A stretch of DNA of 64,000 nucleotides from Rotaria macrura (GCA_900239685.1 OENT01000825.1:1-64000), one strand, 5' to 3'. Positions 23,784 to 36,860 are shown, counted from the stretch's first letter. Numbers and translations: made by a program. The notes: generated from the letters alone by a model not told the origin.

Positions 23784-25587
23784 TTATTGTTTGTTTTTAA
23801 ATTTTCGAGCACCTTGATTCAATGGTATATAAGCTGGCATGACACTCGGAAGCGGTGATAGTTGTTCATCGGTTCTAATATTTAAAATTGAAACAAATTT
23901 ATGCATATAAAATTCACATGACAAAGAGCCCACTTAGAAGAGTTGAAATTGATTTTTAAAATATTATTTTCATTTCGTTTACGTCGATGAGTTAAATGAC
24001 AGTGTTTACCACGTGGACACTGACCAGTCGATTCAAAATGGGGACATAGTAGAACATGTTGTTTCGAACACTGAGTAGTTTTTTTTGAAATTTAAAGATA
24101 CAACAACGAAAAATCAAAGCGAATCTTTTCCCTGTACATACCTCTATTCCTTTTGCACAGAATCCTTGAACAAAATCTTCACATACTAGAGCGTCATGCC
24201 CAACATAAGAATGTGCATATGGACAATTATCTTGACCACAAGCACCTTTTATAAAATAGGAGCATGTAGGAACTTTGCCAGGTGTTAATTCGTGAGAATA
24301 AAGACATGATGAATTTTTACAACGTCCATTTAAAAATCTATAGAGACCAAAAAAATTCTAAAATTTAACTTCAACATATTTCATGAACCTACTGCGTACA
24401 AACAGCTATTCTCGTACGATCATGAATAAATGGGCATTTATCACCACGATGACATTTACCAAATCGATTAAAATAGATGCAATTCTTTTTCTTTGAAATT
24501 GTTGTAGATTTTTTCTTTGAATTTCTTAAACGATACCGTCCATTACTTATTTGAATACTTCGCTGAATAAGAATACTAGATATGAAAATACATGGTATTG
24601 GTTAAAGTTTTGAATCTAGTAGGAAAAATTACTTGGCTCGTGCGATAGTTGGACGCTCGACTTTTTTGATCGGGATCGATGACAATAGCATTTTGCTATT
24701 GTCGGACTCCGAAGCTAAGAAAAATACACTATATGAAAAGTTTCTATTTGATTAATATCCCTTACCTAAACGTTGAAGACATTTACCATTTGGATGAGTA
24801 TGAAATTTAATACCACGAATACGTACAAGACATTTCGATAATGATGCACGAGGTTTACGTTTAGTTACACGTCCGTTTGTTACATTTGAAGTTAAGATTT
24901 TTCGATGATCAAGTTTAAAACTAGATTTAATTTAAAATGATATAATTTAATACTTTCAACTATTGAGTAAAAAGAAGCTACTCTCTTTCCGTGAGGCACT
25001 ACCATTATGAGCGATAGAGAATTAATATTCTATGTGTATTCATGAAATAATCCAGTCTGATTACAAGTATCGTCTAACTCTTCATCGACCTACATTTACG
25101 TATACATACATACAGAATTTTACTTTCGTTCAACTTTACCTACATTCCAGTGGTAGATTAAATTATTTCACTCAAATTGTCATACAAAAAAATAGAACAA
25201 ACATATATACGTATATTCAAAATTTCAACTACAGGTAGGCACATTTTTTACAGTGTAGCTAATTTCATCCATAAGTATTCAAAATCGTCTTGCTAACCTG
25301 TTACTATCTGCTTTTTTTAAATTCGTTCTAATCCATTTGTATTTATTTCCGATACTTTTTGCGATTGTTTGTGATGACTTATCGAAGTTTTTCAATCTAT
25401 TAATTGTTGGTTTGGGAGTATTGACTATTTTTTCTCGCTTGGGTCCATTGCAAATAAGTTTAAATTGTGATCTAGGTCGATTAATTATAGATGAACTTGT
25501 TTTTATTTTAACAAATGTTGTTGTTGAATGAATAACTTGAAAACGAGTTTTATGTGAGTATGGTTGATGATAAGAATTATATTCCAT
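23784..25587 (-). CDS. ZC3H3: CCCH zinc-finger protein, ZC3H3 orthologue (377 aa)
   Basis: Predicted nuclear RNA-binding protein; ZC3H3 family members act in mRNA polyadenylation and export. Seven exons with GT-AG introns that keep frame: 25587-25298, 24920-24766, 24714-24633, 24575-24393, 24337-24142, 24070-23934, 23874-23784. Five CCCH fingers occupy the C-terminal half. The first is C-x8-C-x5-C-x3-H (CIYFNRFGKCHRGDKC); then come VCTQFLNGRC, TCSYFIKGAC, VCEDFVQGFC and LCPHFESTGQC fingers. The N-terminal half has the KYKWIR motif and the CLVRIRGIKF stretch typical of ZC3H3. At 377 aa it is much shorter than the vertebrate protein, whose long N-terminus is missing. The ATG follows TTTGTTATAG directly, 127 nt after the SMARCD stop, suggesting trans-splicing. 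Confidence 0.85.
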
Positions 25588-25714
25588 CTATAACAAACAC
25601 AAAACAATGCAAAAACAAATATTTTAATCGTTTTCTTTTGTTAAGACTTTGTTTGACTACACATATACATATTAACAACTGAAACAAATATTAATAATTT
25701 TAATTCATTCAAAA
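25588..25714 (-). promoter_or_regulatory. Intercistronic region with splice acceptors before ATG
   Basis: Only 127 nt separate the SMARCD stop from the ZC3H3 ATG. Read on the minus strand it has an ATTAAA polyadenylation-like word, an acceptor TTTGTTTCAG, and a second acceptor TTTGTTATAG abutting ATGG. No upstream donor fits a coding first exon, so spliced-leader addition is the simplest reading. Confidence 0.5.
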
Positions 25715-28551
25715 TTATGTATTACGAATACCAAGTGCTTGTTCTAATTCAGCACGTTTCTGTTGAACTTTATTACAGAAATATCGACTAACAGCTTCAT
25801 ATGACCATTGTTCGGTATAATAATCAGCTCGTCGTTCTTCTTCATGGTTTCCGATCGATGAGTCCGTTATCATTTTAAGATCACGAGATTGCGATGCTAA
25901 CCATTTACATATGAAACTTTGAGGATCGTCAGAAAACGAAAGATAAAATTCACGACTCTCTTTTATTTGATTTATACTATCAATATATTGAAGGATCTGA
26001 AACGAAAGACAATAAGAAATATAAGATGTGTTATTTCTTTTTTGTTGCTGTTTGAATTCTCTTACTTTTCCATCTAATTCTTCTAATTCATGTGTATTTT
26101 GTGGTGTAAGAAATGTTCGCATAGATTCTCGAGTTGGATCATCAACTTCAACATCAATATCATAGCAGGCATGTTTTTTTGGATCCGTACCGAGGCTTAA
26201 AAGGAATATATAAGATTCATTTTAACATTTTTAAGCAGACAAAATTAAAATAGTCTGTTTTCCACTTACGAAAGTGTATGATTAATAACAATTGGCTCCG
26301 ATGGAAGAATAAGTTTATTCAGTTTACTTGGTAATTCAGAAAAACGAATGCGCGGACAATCGAATATCTAAACGTAAAGTAATTATGAAATTTTACACAT
26401 TTGATAAAGAAATTTAGATGAGCTAGTTTTAAACAGCTGATCGAATACGATTGTAAATGGATTTGTACAGAGCAGTGACTAATGTCTATCGCCTTTTACT
26501 CTCCGATATCTTTAGCATGATCATTCTTAATCAATGAGCATAGCCTGCATTGTTTATGAATGATCACAAATAAAATCTGAAGTACTTCCGTGTTCCGTCT
26601 CTTAAGAATCAAGTAAAATAAAAGAGAACAAATATTAATCAAATAAAACAATATATCAGCGATCAGTACAAATCTCTAGATCACGCCTCACATATTTATT
26701 CATAAGGAAATTCGGACAAACAATGTCTTTCAACTAAAAAGTGAATGCATCTATGTCACTAGAGATCAGAGACAGTACTATATGCGCTTTGTAATATGAT
26801 TTATTTCGACTATTATTGCCTTTGAAGTTTAGTGGTTATCGTCTGCCAGTAATCAAGCAAATATGGTCATGTAATGTATGTAAAAGAATAGAACATCGAT
26901 TCGTCGCTACTGAAAGATTCTTGAAACTCATGACGTATCACTTTTCTTTTCTTTGGAAAAATGAAAACAATGCTTCACATATAGCACAGTCGAAATAAAA
27001 CGATGCAAGTTGCCAAGAAGGCAGCTGAGAAGAGATAATATATCTATCTAAGAAAAGAACACAAGAAGATGATTGAATATTTTTAGAATATCGTTGAAGC
27101 AACATATCTAATAGGCTACAGGATGGTCTATTACATCGAATTTTCACTACAGAGACTAGCAGCTTAGATTTTCATCCAAAAAAAGAGAGAAATAAAACAA
27201 CAAAACGAACCGATTGTAGATGTGCATCACAATGAATATATTCTCTTTCCTCGGAATCTTGTAATTTATGTGTTTTGATATATTGCCATAGAGCATGAAT
27301 GATCGTTTGACGTGTACCATTATTTATTGAAAGAAGACGAGCAAGACGCGCATCGAGACGAAATTGTGGTGGCTAAATGAAAATTACATTAATAATTAAA
27401 CAAACGATAGATCAAATGATTTTACCGAATGATCGAGAACCATTAAAATTGTACATTTAATATTTTGATCACCAGCGCGACGAACTTGAAAACCATCAGT
27501 TTCAGCGGTAGCATTCGTACGGTGCCACTAGAATTTTATTTTTCATTTCTGAATTATAATTCATTGAGAAATTCTTGTACAAACCTCGACAAGATGATTA
27601 TCTGGTCCATATAAGTCTTTATCTAATTCAATAATAAGACTACGAAAAAATGATGAAAATTTACGCTTTGTTTTTCCTTGATCATATTTGTTTGTAATCG
27701 GCTAAAAGGAAAAAGTTGAAGTTCAGATGGCATGCTTTCATTTACCATTATTTTCAAACATACATCATCAATTAGACGACCTTCAACACGCATTTCCCAA
27801 TATTGTACTTGTTCATCATCATTAGTCATGGCATCTGAGTCGAATCGAACTGGATATTGATGACTGATAAATATACGTAGTTTCTTTTTAATCTTTAGAA
27901 ATAGAAAAAAAATTAGATTATTAATTGAATCGTAGTGTTTTGTTTTCAAAATACTTTTTGTGGTCGTTTGAGTACTTCTTGTAAGTCAAGTCGTTTTCGC
28001 ATTATAACACCATCTAATTTTTGTTCAAGACGTAATAGTTCAATATATGCTTGAGACTCAGGTACAAGTGAACGTATTTGTTTATGAATAACTTTTTCTG
28101 TTAAACGTTTACGTTTCTTTCTACAATATGAATTAAAAAAATATGCTATCGGCAGTTTCTTGTTTTACTGTTGTCTAATTGGGCCAATACCACCCGCTGA
28201 AACAGTATTTGACATCATAGTTTGATTCGGACCCGTAAGATTCCCATATGGCATCGATGGTTGCTGTCCTGGCTGAAGTATTTGTTGTGGACGAAGATCG
28301 ACCGGACCAGATGGACGTCTATTTTTATCATAAAGTACTGCTCGATTAGCAACTCCATATGAACTACCAACTGGTCGAATCATCATAGGTGATTGTTGTT
28401 GAATCATTGGCGTAGGCATTGATGCTGTCATAGGACGCATGGGTAAGACACCAACAATGGGGTTCTGTTGGGGCATGGAAGTAGCAGTCATCATCGTAGG
28501 TGGACGTTGCATAGGTAGTGGTGCCTGTTGTTGCATCATATTGGAATACAT
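25715..28551 (-). CDS. SMARCD: SWI/SNF subunit BAF60, SMARCD family (522 aa)
   Basis: An accessory subunit of SWI/SNF (BAF) chromatin-remodelling complexes that links transcription factors to the complex. Nine exons, all GT-AG and in frame: 28551-28169, 28120-27955, 27892-27764, 27701-27585, 27527-27426, 27372-27211, 26367-26270, 26195-26066, 25996-25715. The N-terminus is Met/Pro/Gln-rich, as in the family. Then come the [20 protein letters not shown] helix, [17 protein letters not shown], the SWIB domain ([10 protein letters not shown] to about [10 protein letters not shown], residues ~300-380), and the conserved tail with [10 protein letters not shown] and LEQALGIR. Length is close to human SMARCD1 (515 aa). 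Intron 6 (26368-27210, 843 bp) is far longer than the others. Which vertebrate paralogue it matches cannot be said. Confidence 0.92.
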
Positions 28552-28575
28552 GGTCTCTGTACGTTTTGACAGCAA

Positions 28576-30140
28576 AAGAAAATGCGTCAGATTATGAGTG
28601 CAAAATCGGAAAGAATCATTGTTTACAGTAGTATCTCATTCGTCAAGACGCTGTGCCCACGATTAGGTCAATCGATAGAGGGCAGTAGAAATCTGACACT
28701 AAAAAGATACACTATCAAAATTATTTTTCTATAATCGTTCTCTGGTTGTATGTAATCGATCCGATTTCAATACACCGATAAAACTTATGAATAGTTTAAT
28801 AACTTACTAGTTTAAAGTGAAAATGAGTATTTGATATTTTTAATCTTGGCCATACTCAATTTTCAAATTGTCGAATCTTTTAAAACAAGATTTCTCACAG
28901 CCGACATCGAATTTCTTACACAACAACACCTGAAGATGTCGAGGTTTTCAAGTAAATTTACTGATATGGATATTCTTCATTCTTTTCAAATAGTTGCGAA
29001 TGGTTATAAAATCGTAAAGGGTGATTAAGACGAGAAAAAATGCAATAGCCTCGAAAAAAATCATTCGTCACGGCAAGAGAACACTGGAGTCCCTATCGAA
29101 TAATACTCGAGAATATCGATACAAATCACTTATTTTTGATCACTAGGGATTTTAAACTCATCAATTGTATGAAATCATGAATAATCAATCTATATGCATT
29201 ATGTATAGATCGAACATAATTGTAATTACTACTCATCACACAAAAACGAAGAATCATTGCACAAATACAGCACTCACATATTTCTGGCAAGTAAATAATC
29301 GACCTATGTATCTATTGAAAAGTATTTTTTTCAAACTACTCATAAGTTTTCCAACGAGAATTACGTATGTTGAAGCAATTTTATGTTTACATTCATTTTT
29401 CTTAATGTACCAATCTGTATATGGAAATTAGTCCAACAGGGAGGTATGAAAAGAAACTTTATTAAGTTCTTAGTGATTCTCACGAATTTTTCAATGTTTG
29501 ACTAGGATAGTTTTTAGAGTATTACTTCGTAAGATCATGTACGTACTCAAACGTATGAAGTAAACTTCTTTTAATGAACTATGCTAACATTTTTCATAGA
29601 TTCCTAATTTAATCTCAGTGATATCTTAAGCATGATTGCTGAATATCAATCAAAACGGGCAATTATAATTATGTCAATTCTAAACATTCCATTGATGTAT
29701 GATTGTGTAGCAATAACCTAAGAGAAAGCCTTTGCACTAGTAGTTTGTTGTTTATAACTAAATGCTAAACTGTTTATGTGAATATTTATAACAATGGTGA
29801 CAAGTATACTTATAGAATACAATTTCGGCAGAGTAGGTCACGTGAATCATGGACGAACTAATGACATTTTATGTCAAAACCGACCTTTTAAAAAATGCCC
29901 TACGTTAAAAATCTCTTCCAGTGACTACTGAGAGTAGTCTAAAGAATAGGTTTTTACGGATGAAGATAATTGTACAAGAATAACTCTTTGTAGAAACTGT
30001 TCTAGATTTCAACAGCAGGAAACAATAAAGATACTTGTTTATGAGTGGTGAAATTCATCGATAAAACAGCAAAGTTGTAATAGAAAAAAACGGTTTGTAT
30101 ACTTATTTTATAGTATTCGATTGTTGCTGGGTGATCAAGT
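28576..30140. other. Intergenic, no gene recognised
   Basis: Upstream of the SMARCD gene. Frames at 28831-29028 and 29165-29431 (plus) have no motif. Nothing else is evident. Confidence 0.45.
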
Positions 30141-31499
30141 CAGGGGGACCGACCAGCGGGGGCGGGGGATGGGAGCGTGGATCGTAAAGACTCCTTGCTT
30201 TTAGAATTTATTGATACTACGCCCCCTGCTTTTGAAATGTACTTCCAAAGATAGACAAATGTTACATCTATTCATATTGCGCCCCCTACTTTGATAGCCG
30301 AATTATGCCCCTGATGGTGAAAGAATATAAAACCTATGGATCAGTTTTGCTATTATCGGACTAACAGAGTTAAAATTTAAGAAATATTTCGCACAAAAAC
30401 AATGTGAGATTTTTGAAATTTGTAGTTTTTTTTCTTTTGTCGCTATTTTCATTAATCGATAATTCGCTTGTTCATTCGTAAAAGCGCTACGTTTTTGAAA
30501 AAGTTTTTTTAGTTATCTCAGAAACTGAGGGAGATAGAAAGCTCGTCCGAAAGCCATTTAGCAAATGATGTAGAAATTAATGTTTTCTGTTCTGGTTGAA
30601 TCTTCGAACTTCCAGAATGCTTGCCCTGTACTATGACGCTCTTTCATAAAAAGACGTTTATTTAGTGCCGTCTATAAAGATCTTAGTTTTTGAGAAAGCA
30701 TTTCTTCGAATAAAATGCTTATAGGGCCAGTTTGTAAAGCATTGAATGAACTTTCAAGCAGTAAAATAAAATTTTCCTATAACACTTGCTCAGATAAAAA
30801 AATGCAAAAACAAACGAAACGCTATCATACTATCTCAGTGAATGAAATTTGATGCATTTAACGTGCTCAGAAATATTTAAATTTTGTACATATTTTTCAT
30901 TGACATATGTATATCGTTCTCTGCAAGAATCAACTTGCTATATCTAAACTGGAGCTCATTAACTGTAAAGTACGTTGAAAAATGCAAGAACTTATAAATT
31001 GCCACTAGCTCTGAGAGTAAAAACTGAATAGGTCGTTTTGTAGAGAATCAAGTTCTGCATCGAATGATGCAGTACTCAACATTTTTAAAAACTTTTCTGG
31101 TTAAGAAATTCAAAATCACCTTTTTGAAAATTTAATAGCCAGGTTTCGAAGTAGAAGTTTAATGTTTTAAAGAAAAATACCAAATTCGAATTCTTAATCA
31201 ACACGAAAAACTGCATCTACATAAACATTAAAATCAGACCATCTCGAAAAACAGTTTTTTAAAATGTTGAAAATATTATTTTTGTTCCTGTGTTTGTTAG
31301 CTCAGCCTATAATTTGAGGAAACAGAGTCAGGAAAAAAGATTCGAATCAAACTAATTGAAAAATTTTACACTTTAAAAAATAGTTCGAATACTTCTTTTT
31401 TGGGGGCGGGACTCGATTCTCCTAATCAAAACTTCTGACTCCGTCCCCGCTAAGAAAACTTACGTCTGCCCCTGCCATCAATGGCTCAATACGCCCCTG
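30141..31499. mobile_element. Candidate non-autonomous hAT-like element, 1359 bp
   Basis: The left end CAGGGGGACCGACC and the right end, inverted, CAGGGGCGTATTGAGCC share only the CAGGGG terminus typical of many hAT elements. The flanks GATCAAGT and GATTAACT match in 6 of 8 positions, as an old target duplication would. C-rich words (GCCCCCT, GCCCCTG) cluster at both ends. No coding frame. This is tentative. Confidence 0.35.
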
Positions 31500-32072
31500 G
31501 ATTAACTAAGTATTTATTCTCACGCAATATCTCAGATACTGAATGAGAAACAAATTTATTTCTACGAGCATAAATAAGGGATGTGGATCACGTCGGGCTT
31601 TACGCTCCTGTTCTTTTTATCCAACATTCGTATGAAATGTTCTCCCCCTGTTTTAATAAATCGAACTATGTACACTTGTATGTTGAGTACTTTTCCATGT
31701 TGAAAACCTCTGTAGCCCACTACCTGCAGAGGTGATTACACCCGTGTTCATTACACTTAACATTGAGTTCACACAGAGATACAGCAAGCGAGTTTCACAC
31801 TTCTATGCACTCGTATGAGCAACAAATCTAAGTGAAAACACAATATTCTTTATGAATGTTGAAAAGGATGCTCTTTTATTAATTAATAAATCATTAAAGC
31901 AAAACGATGGTATGAGGTACAATTAATAGATTGAAATGACTGAAATGGATTGCATAATAATGAAAAATGGAAAACTAGGTTTAAATATAGAACATGTTTT
32001 GTTTGTATTTCTCACTTTTAAATCGGATAAGCCAGCGAGAAAACATGTTTTTATGTCTTCGATATTCAGTGT
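31500..32072. other. 3' flank of ferritin gene 1
   Basis: Contains the presumed 3' untranslated region of the minus-strand ferritin gene (AATAAA-like words near 31870 on that strand). No other feature is supported. Confidence 0.4.
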
Positions 32073-32927
32073 TTAATTTTGGATATCTTTATCAAAAATG
32101 AATTCACCAAGACCAGCACCACAACGACGTAAGTTGGTAATGTATTTCGCATAGTCTTTGATTGATTCAACCTGCACAAGATAAAACGTAATAATAAAAG
32201 AAATTCAAAGCTAAATATTTCATTACTTGTTCGTCGAGAAATTCGCCTTCAAGATAATCAGTAAGATGTGGATCACTTGATGAAATAAAACAAAACAATA
32301 CCATTTTGAAAAACAAATATCATCAAATATCATACTTATGGTTGGTAGCCGATGCATGTAGATCAAGTAGTGCTTGGTAAACATCCTTTTCTAGTTGCAA
32401 TGCCATTTGATGAGCTTCCAAAGGTGAACTCCAGCTTTGTTGTGTCGGTTTCTAAATTTCCACCGAAATGAAATCATTTTTACAGCATAGTAATAAACGG
32501 AAAGACAATTATTATACCTTGATGTCCAAAAGAACAATAGTACCACCACGTTTGTTTTGATATTCCATGAACTTGTTTGCATGTTCTTGTTCTTCCTTTG
32601 CCATTTTTTCGAAATAGTCATAATGCCCTGAATTTAACACAATGTAATAGAAAAGAACCATATCGTCTCACTTCTTACCTTTTAAAGAAACACTGGAATG
32701 ACTGAAATGATGAGCCATAGCCGTGTAGACATAGCTGGCATACAGTTCCAAGTTGATTTGGCGATTGATCAAACCTTCATTATCTTCATGATAGTTGCTG
32801 AAACGGGTCGTATTGTTGAATAGAAAAAGAAGCTTTCGAGATAAACAACTTACTATCGGACCAAATTTTCGGCTGGTTGATTTGGTGCCACGACACCTTT
32901 TGATGCAGTTGTAGTACCCGTTGACAT
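32073..32927 (-). CDS. Ferritin, cytosolic ferroxidase-type subunit, gene 1 (188 aa)
   Basis: Forms the 24-subunit cage that oxidises Fe(II) and stores Fe(III). Six exons: 32927-32854, 32797-32679, 32627-32518, 32451-32336, 32275-32227, 32171-32073. The four-helix bundle is complete. Ferroxidase residues match the human heavy chain: Glu and Tyr in [11 protein letters not shown], the EExxH of [10 protein letters not shown], Glu in LQLEKDVY, and Gln in DEQVESIK. There is no signal peptide, so it is cytosolic. The C-terminus is FDKDIQN, unlike genes 2 and 3. An iron-responsive element and a TATA box lie upstream, so translation is probably iron-controlled. Intron 5 is near-identical to gene 3 and intron 3 to gene 2. 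Confidence 0.95.
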
Positions 32928-33000
32928 GATTTAAATCAAATGAGTTCTGTTGAAATACGTAGAAGAATTGTTTGAAAGAATTGGTGATGGCTTGAAAATA

Positions 33001-33041
33001 CGATTCGTAACGAACAGTCACTGCTGCTGCAAAACAAATCG
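33001..33041 (-). promoter_or_regulatory. Iron-responsive element, ferritin gene 1
   Basis: On the minus strand: lower stem CGATTTG/CGAATCG (one G-U pair), internal loop TTTT/GTTA, a G-C pair, the bulged C, upper stem AGCAG/CTGTT and the loop CAGTGA. This matches the IRE consensus (C bulge, 5-bp stem, CAGUGN loop), the binding site of iron regulatory proteins that block ferritin translation when iron is low. Confidence 0.88.
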
Positions 33042-33078
33042 ACCGACGAAGTGAAGAAAATTGACTAAAAGCATTCGC

Positions 33079-33085
33079 ATTTATA
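33079..33085 (-). promoter_or_regulatory. TATA box, ferritin gene 1
   Basis: TATAAAT on the minus strand, 38 nt upstream of the first base of the IRE stem. The surrounding GCATTC(G/A)(C/T)ATTTATA block is kept in all three ferritin promoters. Confidence 0.6.
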
Positions 33086-34461
33086 CGATGAGAGAAGAAA
33101 GAAAATGAGAGAGAAAGAAAGAGAACAGGATCGCTTCACATATTGTCTACTACAGTGCTTACCTCNCAGTAGAGATTGAGAGAGAGAGAGAGAGATATCT
33201 ACTTATTATTCTTGAATAATGACCTAAATAAGTGTGGTGTCGGACATTGGGGTTACTAGCAAATTAAAAGAAAACTGAAGACATTGTTGCGATTATATTT
33301 TGATTCGATAGATTTCAGAGAAAATAAATGGAACATCAGAGAAAAAGCATATCACAAGCAGAGAGAGAATACAAATTCATGATGGAATACGTAGGGGAAA
33401 ATAAGAAGAAAATAAACATAGTCAGTCGACTATTAAATAAAATACACTTACAGAGACGTTAAAAAAGAATGAAACATCAATAGAGGTTATCCTAGTGATA
33501 AAAGTGCACGAAAACAAATTGATATTTTTATCAGCAATAAGCGAACTGAGTACATTGCACTCTACGAGAATGAATAACTTAAAGAACGAATTAAATAACA
33601 AACATGACTCTTCTGTTTTCTCGAATCATAGAGTCCAAACTATTCACTAATTTCTCTACCCTCCTCTATTAAGGATTTAGAACATGTGATGGTTTTCATG
33701 AGACTAGCTGTAGCATGCAGCATAGACACGGTTCATTCTAAGAAGAACAGTTGGAATAATGGTCTTATTATGTCTCTAGCGTAAGAACAATTTCTAAAGA
33801 ATAATTAGTTTAGTTGATTCTGAACTTTCATATTCGCGAAAATGATTAACAAACAATACAAGACGGTACTAATGCGCTTAAAATTTGTTCTTTATCCTTA
33901 AATTCTATTTTAGTTTCGTTAATTCAATAGGAAAATATTTTAAACAAGTATTATTTACGTCTGATATAATCATCACAGTACACTTTTTTATTAAATAATT
34001 GTTATCACTGTTGTTTTTACTCGTCAGAAGCTATTTCTGAATTTCGTCGAAGAAAATTACAAAGGCAGGGCTAGTTACAATGCATAACCTTCGTTGTAAG
34101 AGTGACAATGATCGTATGGTTTCAACGAACAATAAAGTTTATTCGTTCAATTTTTCTCAATATATGACGTCAAATGTTACATTTTGGTTTTTGTTGCTTC
34201 CATTCATGTTTCATGTGAATTGAAAACCATAAGCGTTTTGTTTCACTTTTAAACACAAACCTTTTGAAAAATTGATGAAGAAAATCAACGAGAAATAATT
34301 CCATGGCATTTCATTGAATTTACACAATCATTTTCATTGTCTATTTGCTTACTTATCAGAATTCTAATCGACATCTTTCAACAAAAGCACTTTTGTTTTA
34401 CAGTACATTTGCTCAGACTGTTTTGACACGCTAGTGTAAAACGAAAATTGTCGCGTACATG
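33086..34461. other. Upstream region of ferritin gene 1
   Basis: Holds a GA-rich microsatellite (about 33177-33196) and a single N at 33166, probably a scaffold join. No gene recognised beyond this. Confidence 0.45.
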
Positions 34462-35301
34462 TAGAAGTATAAACCGTAAGACTCAGCCGCTGCTGCCACC
34501 GCCATGAAATTCCAGATAATTTAAAGTACTGTCCAGCAGCCGCTGTATTAAAAAACCGAGTTCAGCCGTTCCAGCCGTCACAAGAAAAATTTTTGATATT
34601 AGGAATCGCCGCCGCTGATATTTTTACAGATGTGATCGGAAATTTTTCCTTTCCTCTCATCTCAAATTTTGAACCAGTCATAGACTTTTTCACAAAAGAG
34701 ACGAAAAACAGAAGATATTCTGTGTTTCCAGTAGAAGAAAACAAACATCTTTGCACGAACTTAAAGCTATTTTAGTCATCGATATTCGTATAGTATTGAT
34801 CTACAGTATCGCTTGTTTACTTATACATTTAATTATATAGGCTAGCATTGTGTATTAATAATATTCGTATTATTCTCAGACTATTTTATTTTATTTTATT
34901 TTTCTTTTTGTACTTTATTCTATAATCTTATGTTTTGATATGTGCATAGTTCGTGATACTCGATTTGTCTTGATACTCTTTATGTATTTTTTCATTGTAT
35001 GATAATAAAAAATATTATTTTTTTCAGAAATTCTATTTTAAAATGGCAGTAAACATGGATTGAAATTAATAGAAACAGCTCAACAAAAACAATCATCAAT
35101 GTGAAACTCAGTCGCCGCCGCCGCCGCCGTGTACAGACTTTTAAATATTAGCTTGAGCCGCCGCCCTGAAAAATAAATTTCAAGTTATATAGTCGCCGCT
35201 GAGGAATGGCTTACTGATTTAAATTGCCGGCCGCTGAGAACCTTAAAAAATTCAAACTTTATATGAGCCGCCGCCGTTCTAAACTTCGGCTTACACCTCT
35301 A
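34462..35301. mobile_element. Non-autonomous hAT element with GCC-rich subterminal motifs, 840 bp
   Basis: The ends TAGAAGTATAAACCGTAAG and, inverted, TAGAGGTGTAAGCCGAAG are flanked by a perfect 8-bp duplication, CGTACATG, at 34454-34461 and 35302-35309. Inside both ends are clusters of AGCCGCCGC-like words. Left: 34484-34503, 34534-34545, 34563-34580, 34605-34617. Right: 35111-35130, 35155-35168, 35191-35203, 35225-35238, 35265-35276. hAT transposases bind short subterminal repeats, so these are probably their binding sites. The AT-rich centre has no supported gene. Confidence 0.8.
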
Positions 35302-35309
35302 CGTACATG

Positions 35310-36188
35310 TGACAACGAAAGATTAAATATATTGAGTGAGTATTGAAGAGTTTTTCAATATATTCATGATGAAAATAGTCAACGAGAATGAATATATTTG
35401 AAAGATTTTACAATGATGGCACATGAAAAATTCTATAGATTTAATGTTTGTGGTAGTGAAATTATCATCGAGGTCCGATTTTGTAACGCTATTCTTAGAA
35501 TAATAACTGAAGATAAAACATATATGGAGTCAATAAAATGGTGTTTCTTCCTTGGTTGTCGCTGACAGTGACAATCAATATTTGAGTAAGGAATTCTGCA
35601 CTAGAATGTATTTGGTTATTACCAATAATGACTTTTCCAAACATGATGCAAAATACAAGGATTTTGTAGAGGATTCTGGACAACATATTTATAGTAAACA
35701 CCTGATAGCCATCAACTTTTGAATTTCAGTCGAGTGTGAGACAATGAACAGTATACACCAATTGAAATATGATCATATCATTTGAAATTGCGAACAATAG
35801 TTCTCAAGCTGTCCATTTCAACTTGACGAATAATCGTTGTGACGAACCTTGATAATTATAAATTGAGTTTCAACGAGGAGTCATATGTTATGCAAGCAAT
35901 GGAGTTTTCGAAAATCTTTTGAAAAAAAGAGTCATGAGCTCGAAGACGGCCTAATCTTTATCTTGTAATCAACATTTTTCTTCCCTAATGTAGTGAATCC
36001 GTTTTAGCCTCATTAATTATTTTTAATGTTCAGGATGTTACGGTGCTCACTCAAATTCTGGCAACAATATCTCCAGCATAAAATTGTAGAAAGCTCAAAA
36101 TATGCTAAGAGAATTTCCTTTACTGAAGCCTATGCAGTATTCGAATTTTTTTCCCAACTATATGTAGTGTAAGCTGTCAACAAAAACG
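35310..36188. other. Intergenic, no gene recognised
   Basis: AT-rich. The frame 35495-35701 (minus) has no supporting features. Confidence 0.45.
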
Positions 36189-36860
36189 GTAACTCAAAGT
36201 GCCATCTTGATACACGTTAGCTTTCACTTTGGAGCATACCATTAACGACCCAAATGATATCTTAGTTTATCATTCAAATAAAAAACTGCTTGACCAAAGC
36301 GAATTTCAGAGTACACAACTTTAAAAAGATGTACGTCTATCGATGTTAATGTTCATCGGATTACATAGACAATCGATTGATTTATCAATGAATACAAAAC
36401 TTACATGGACTATAGTTATTGTCTCAACCAATAAGTGGTCGGTGTGAGTGCAAGTAGTTGAAATGTTTTCTTCACTAATCATATTACTAAAGAAACGGAA
36501 CAGTGATGTTGTCTGTTGATAGACGTTTTTCATAGTATCAAATTGGTTTTTAATTCTCAAATTCAAAAGTCACAATGGTGATTGAAGAAAAATCTCGTGT
36601 GAATGATCGCATCTACAACTAACCAGCGATTGACATCGTGACACGGACGTGTCTTTCGTTTTTGTCGCTTGTATCTCTTTGAAATTCTGTTTGCCCCTAA
36701 AACTAACATTGTTCGAAAAAGAGTTTGAGGTGACATTTAGAAAACAATAACTAAGACTTGGAAATCGGTAATAGGCAATAGAGAAGAAATGATGCATTTT
36801 GTAACGAAGGTGTGTATTCGATATATTGATAGTTGACTGATGCTTCATTGATGATATGTT
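36189..36860 (-). repeat. Duplicated block, copy A (672 bp)
   Basis: Near-identical to 45291-45905 from GTAACTCAAAGTGCC to GATGATATGTT, with a gap of about 57 bp missing in copy B (A near 36680-36745). On the minus strand a frame containing NQFDTMKNVYQQTTSLFRFF ends at a good splice donor (CAT|GTAAGT), so the block may hold an exon. I recognise no family. Similarity stops sharply at both edges and there is no target duplication. Confidence 0.7.

Noticed and set aside
24691-24713. Perfect 9-bp inverted repeat GACAATAGC/GCTATTGTC inside ZC3H3 exon 3
   Set aside because: Short, lies in a coding exon with a continuous frame, and is probably chance.
34562-34775. Overlapping opposite-strand frames of about 60 codons inside the hAT element
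   Set aside because: They owe their openness to the GCC-rich subterminal motifs and have no family resemblance.
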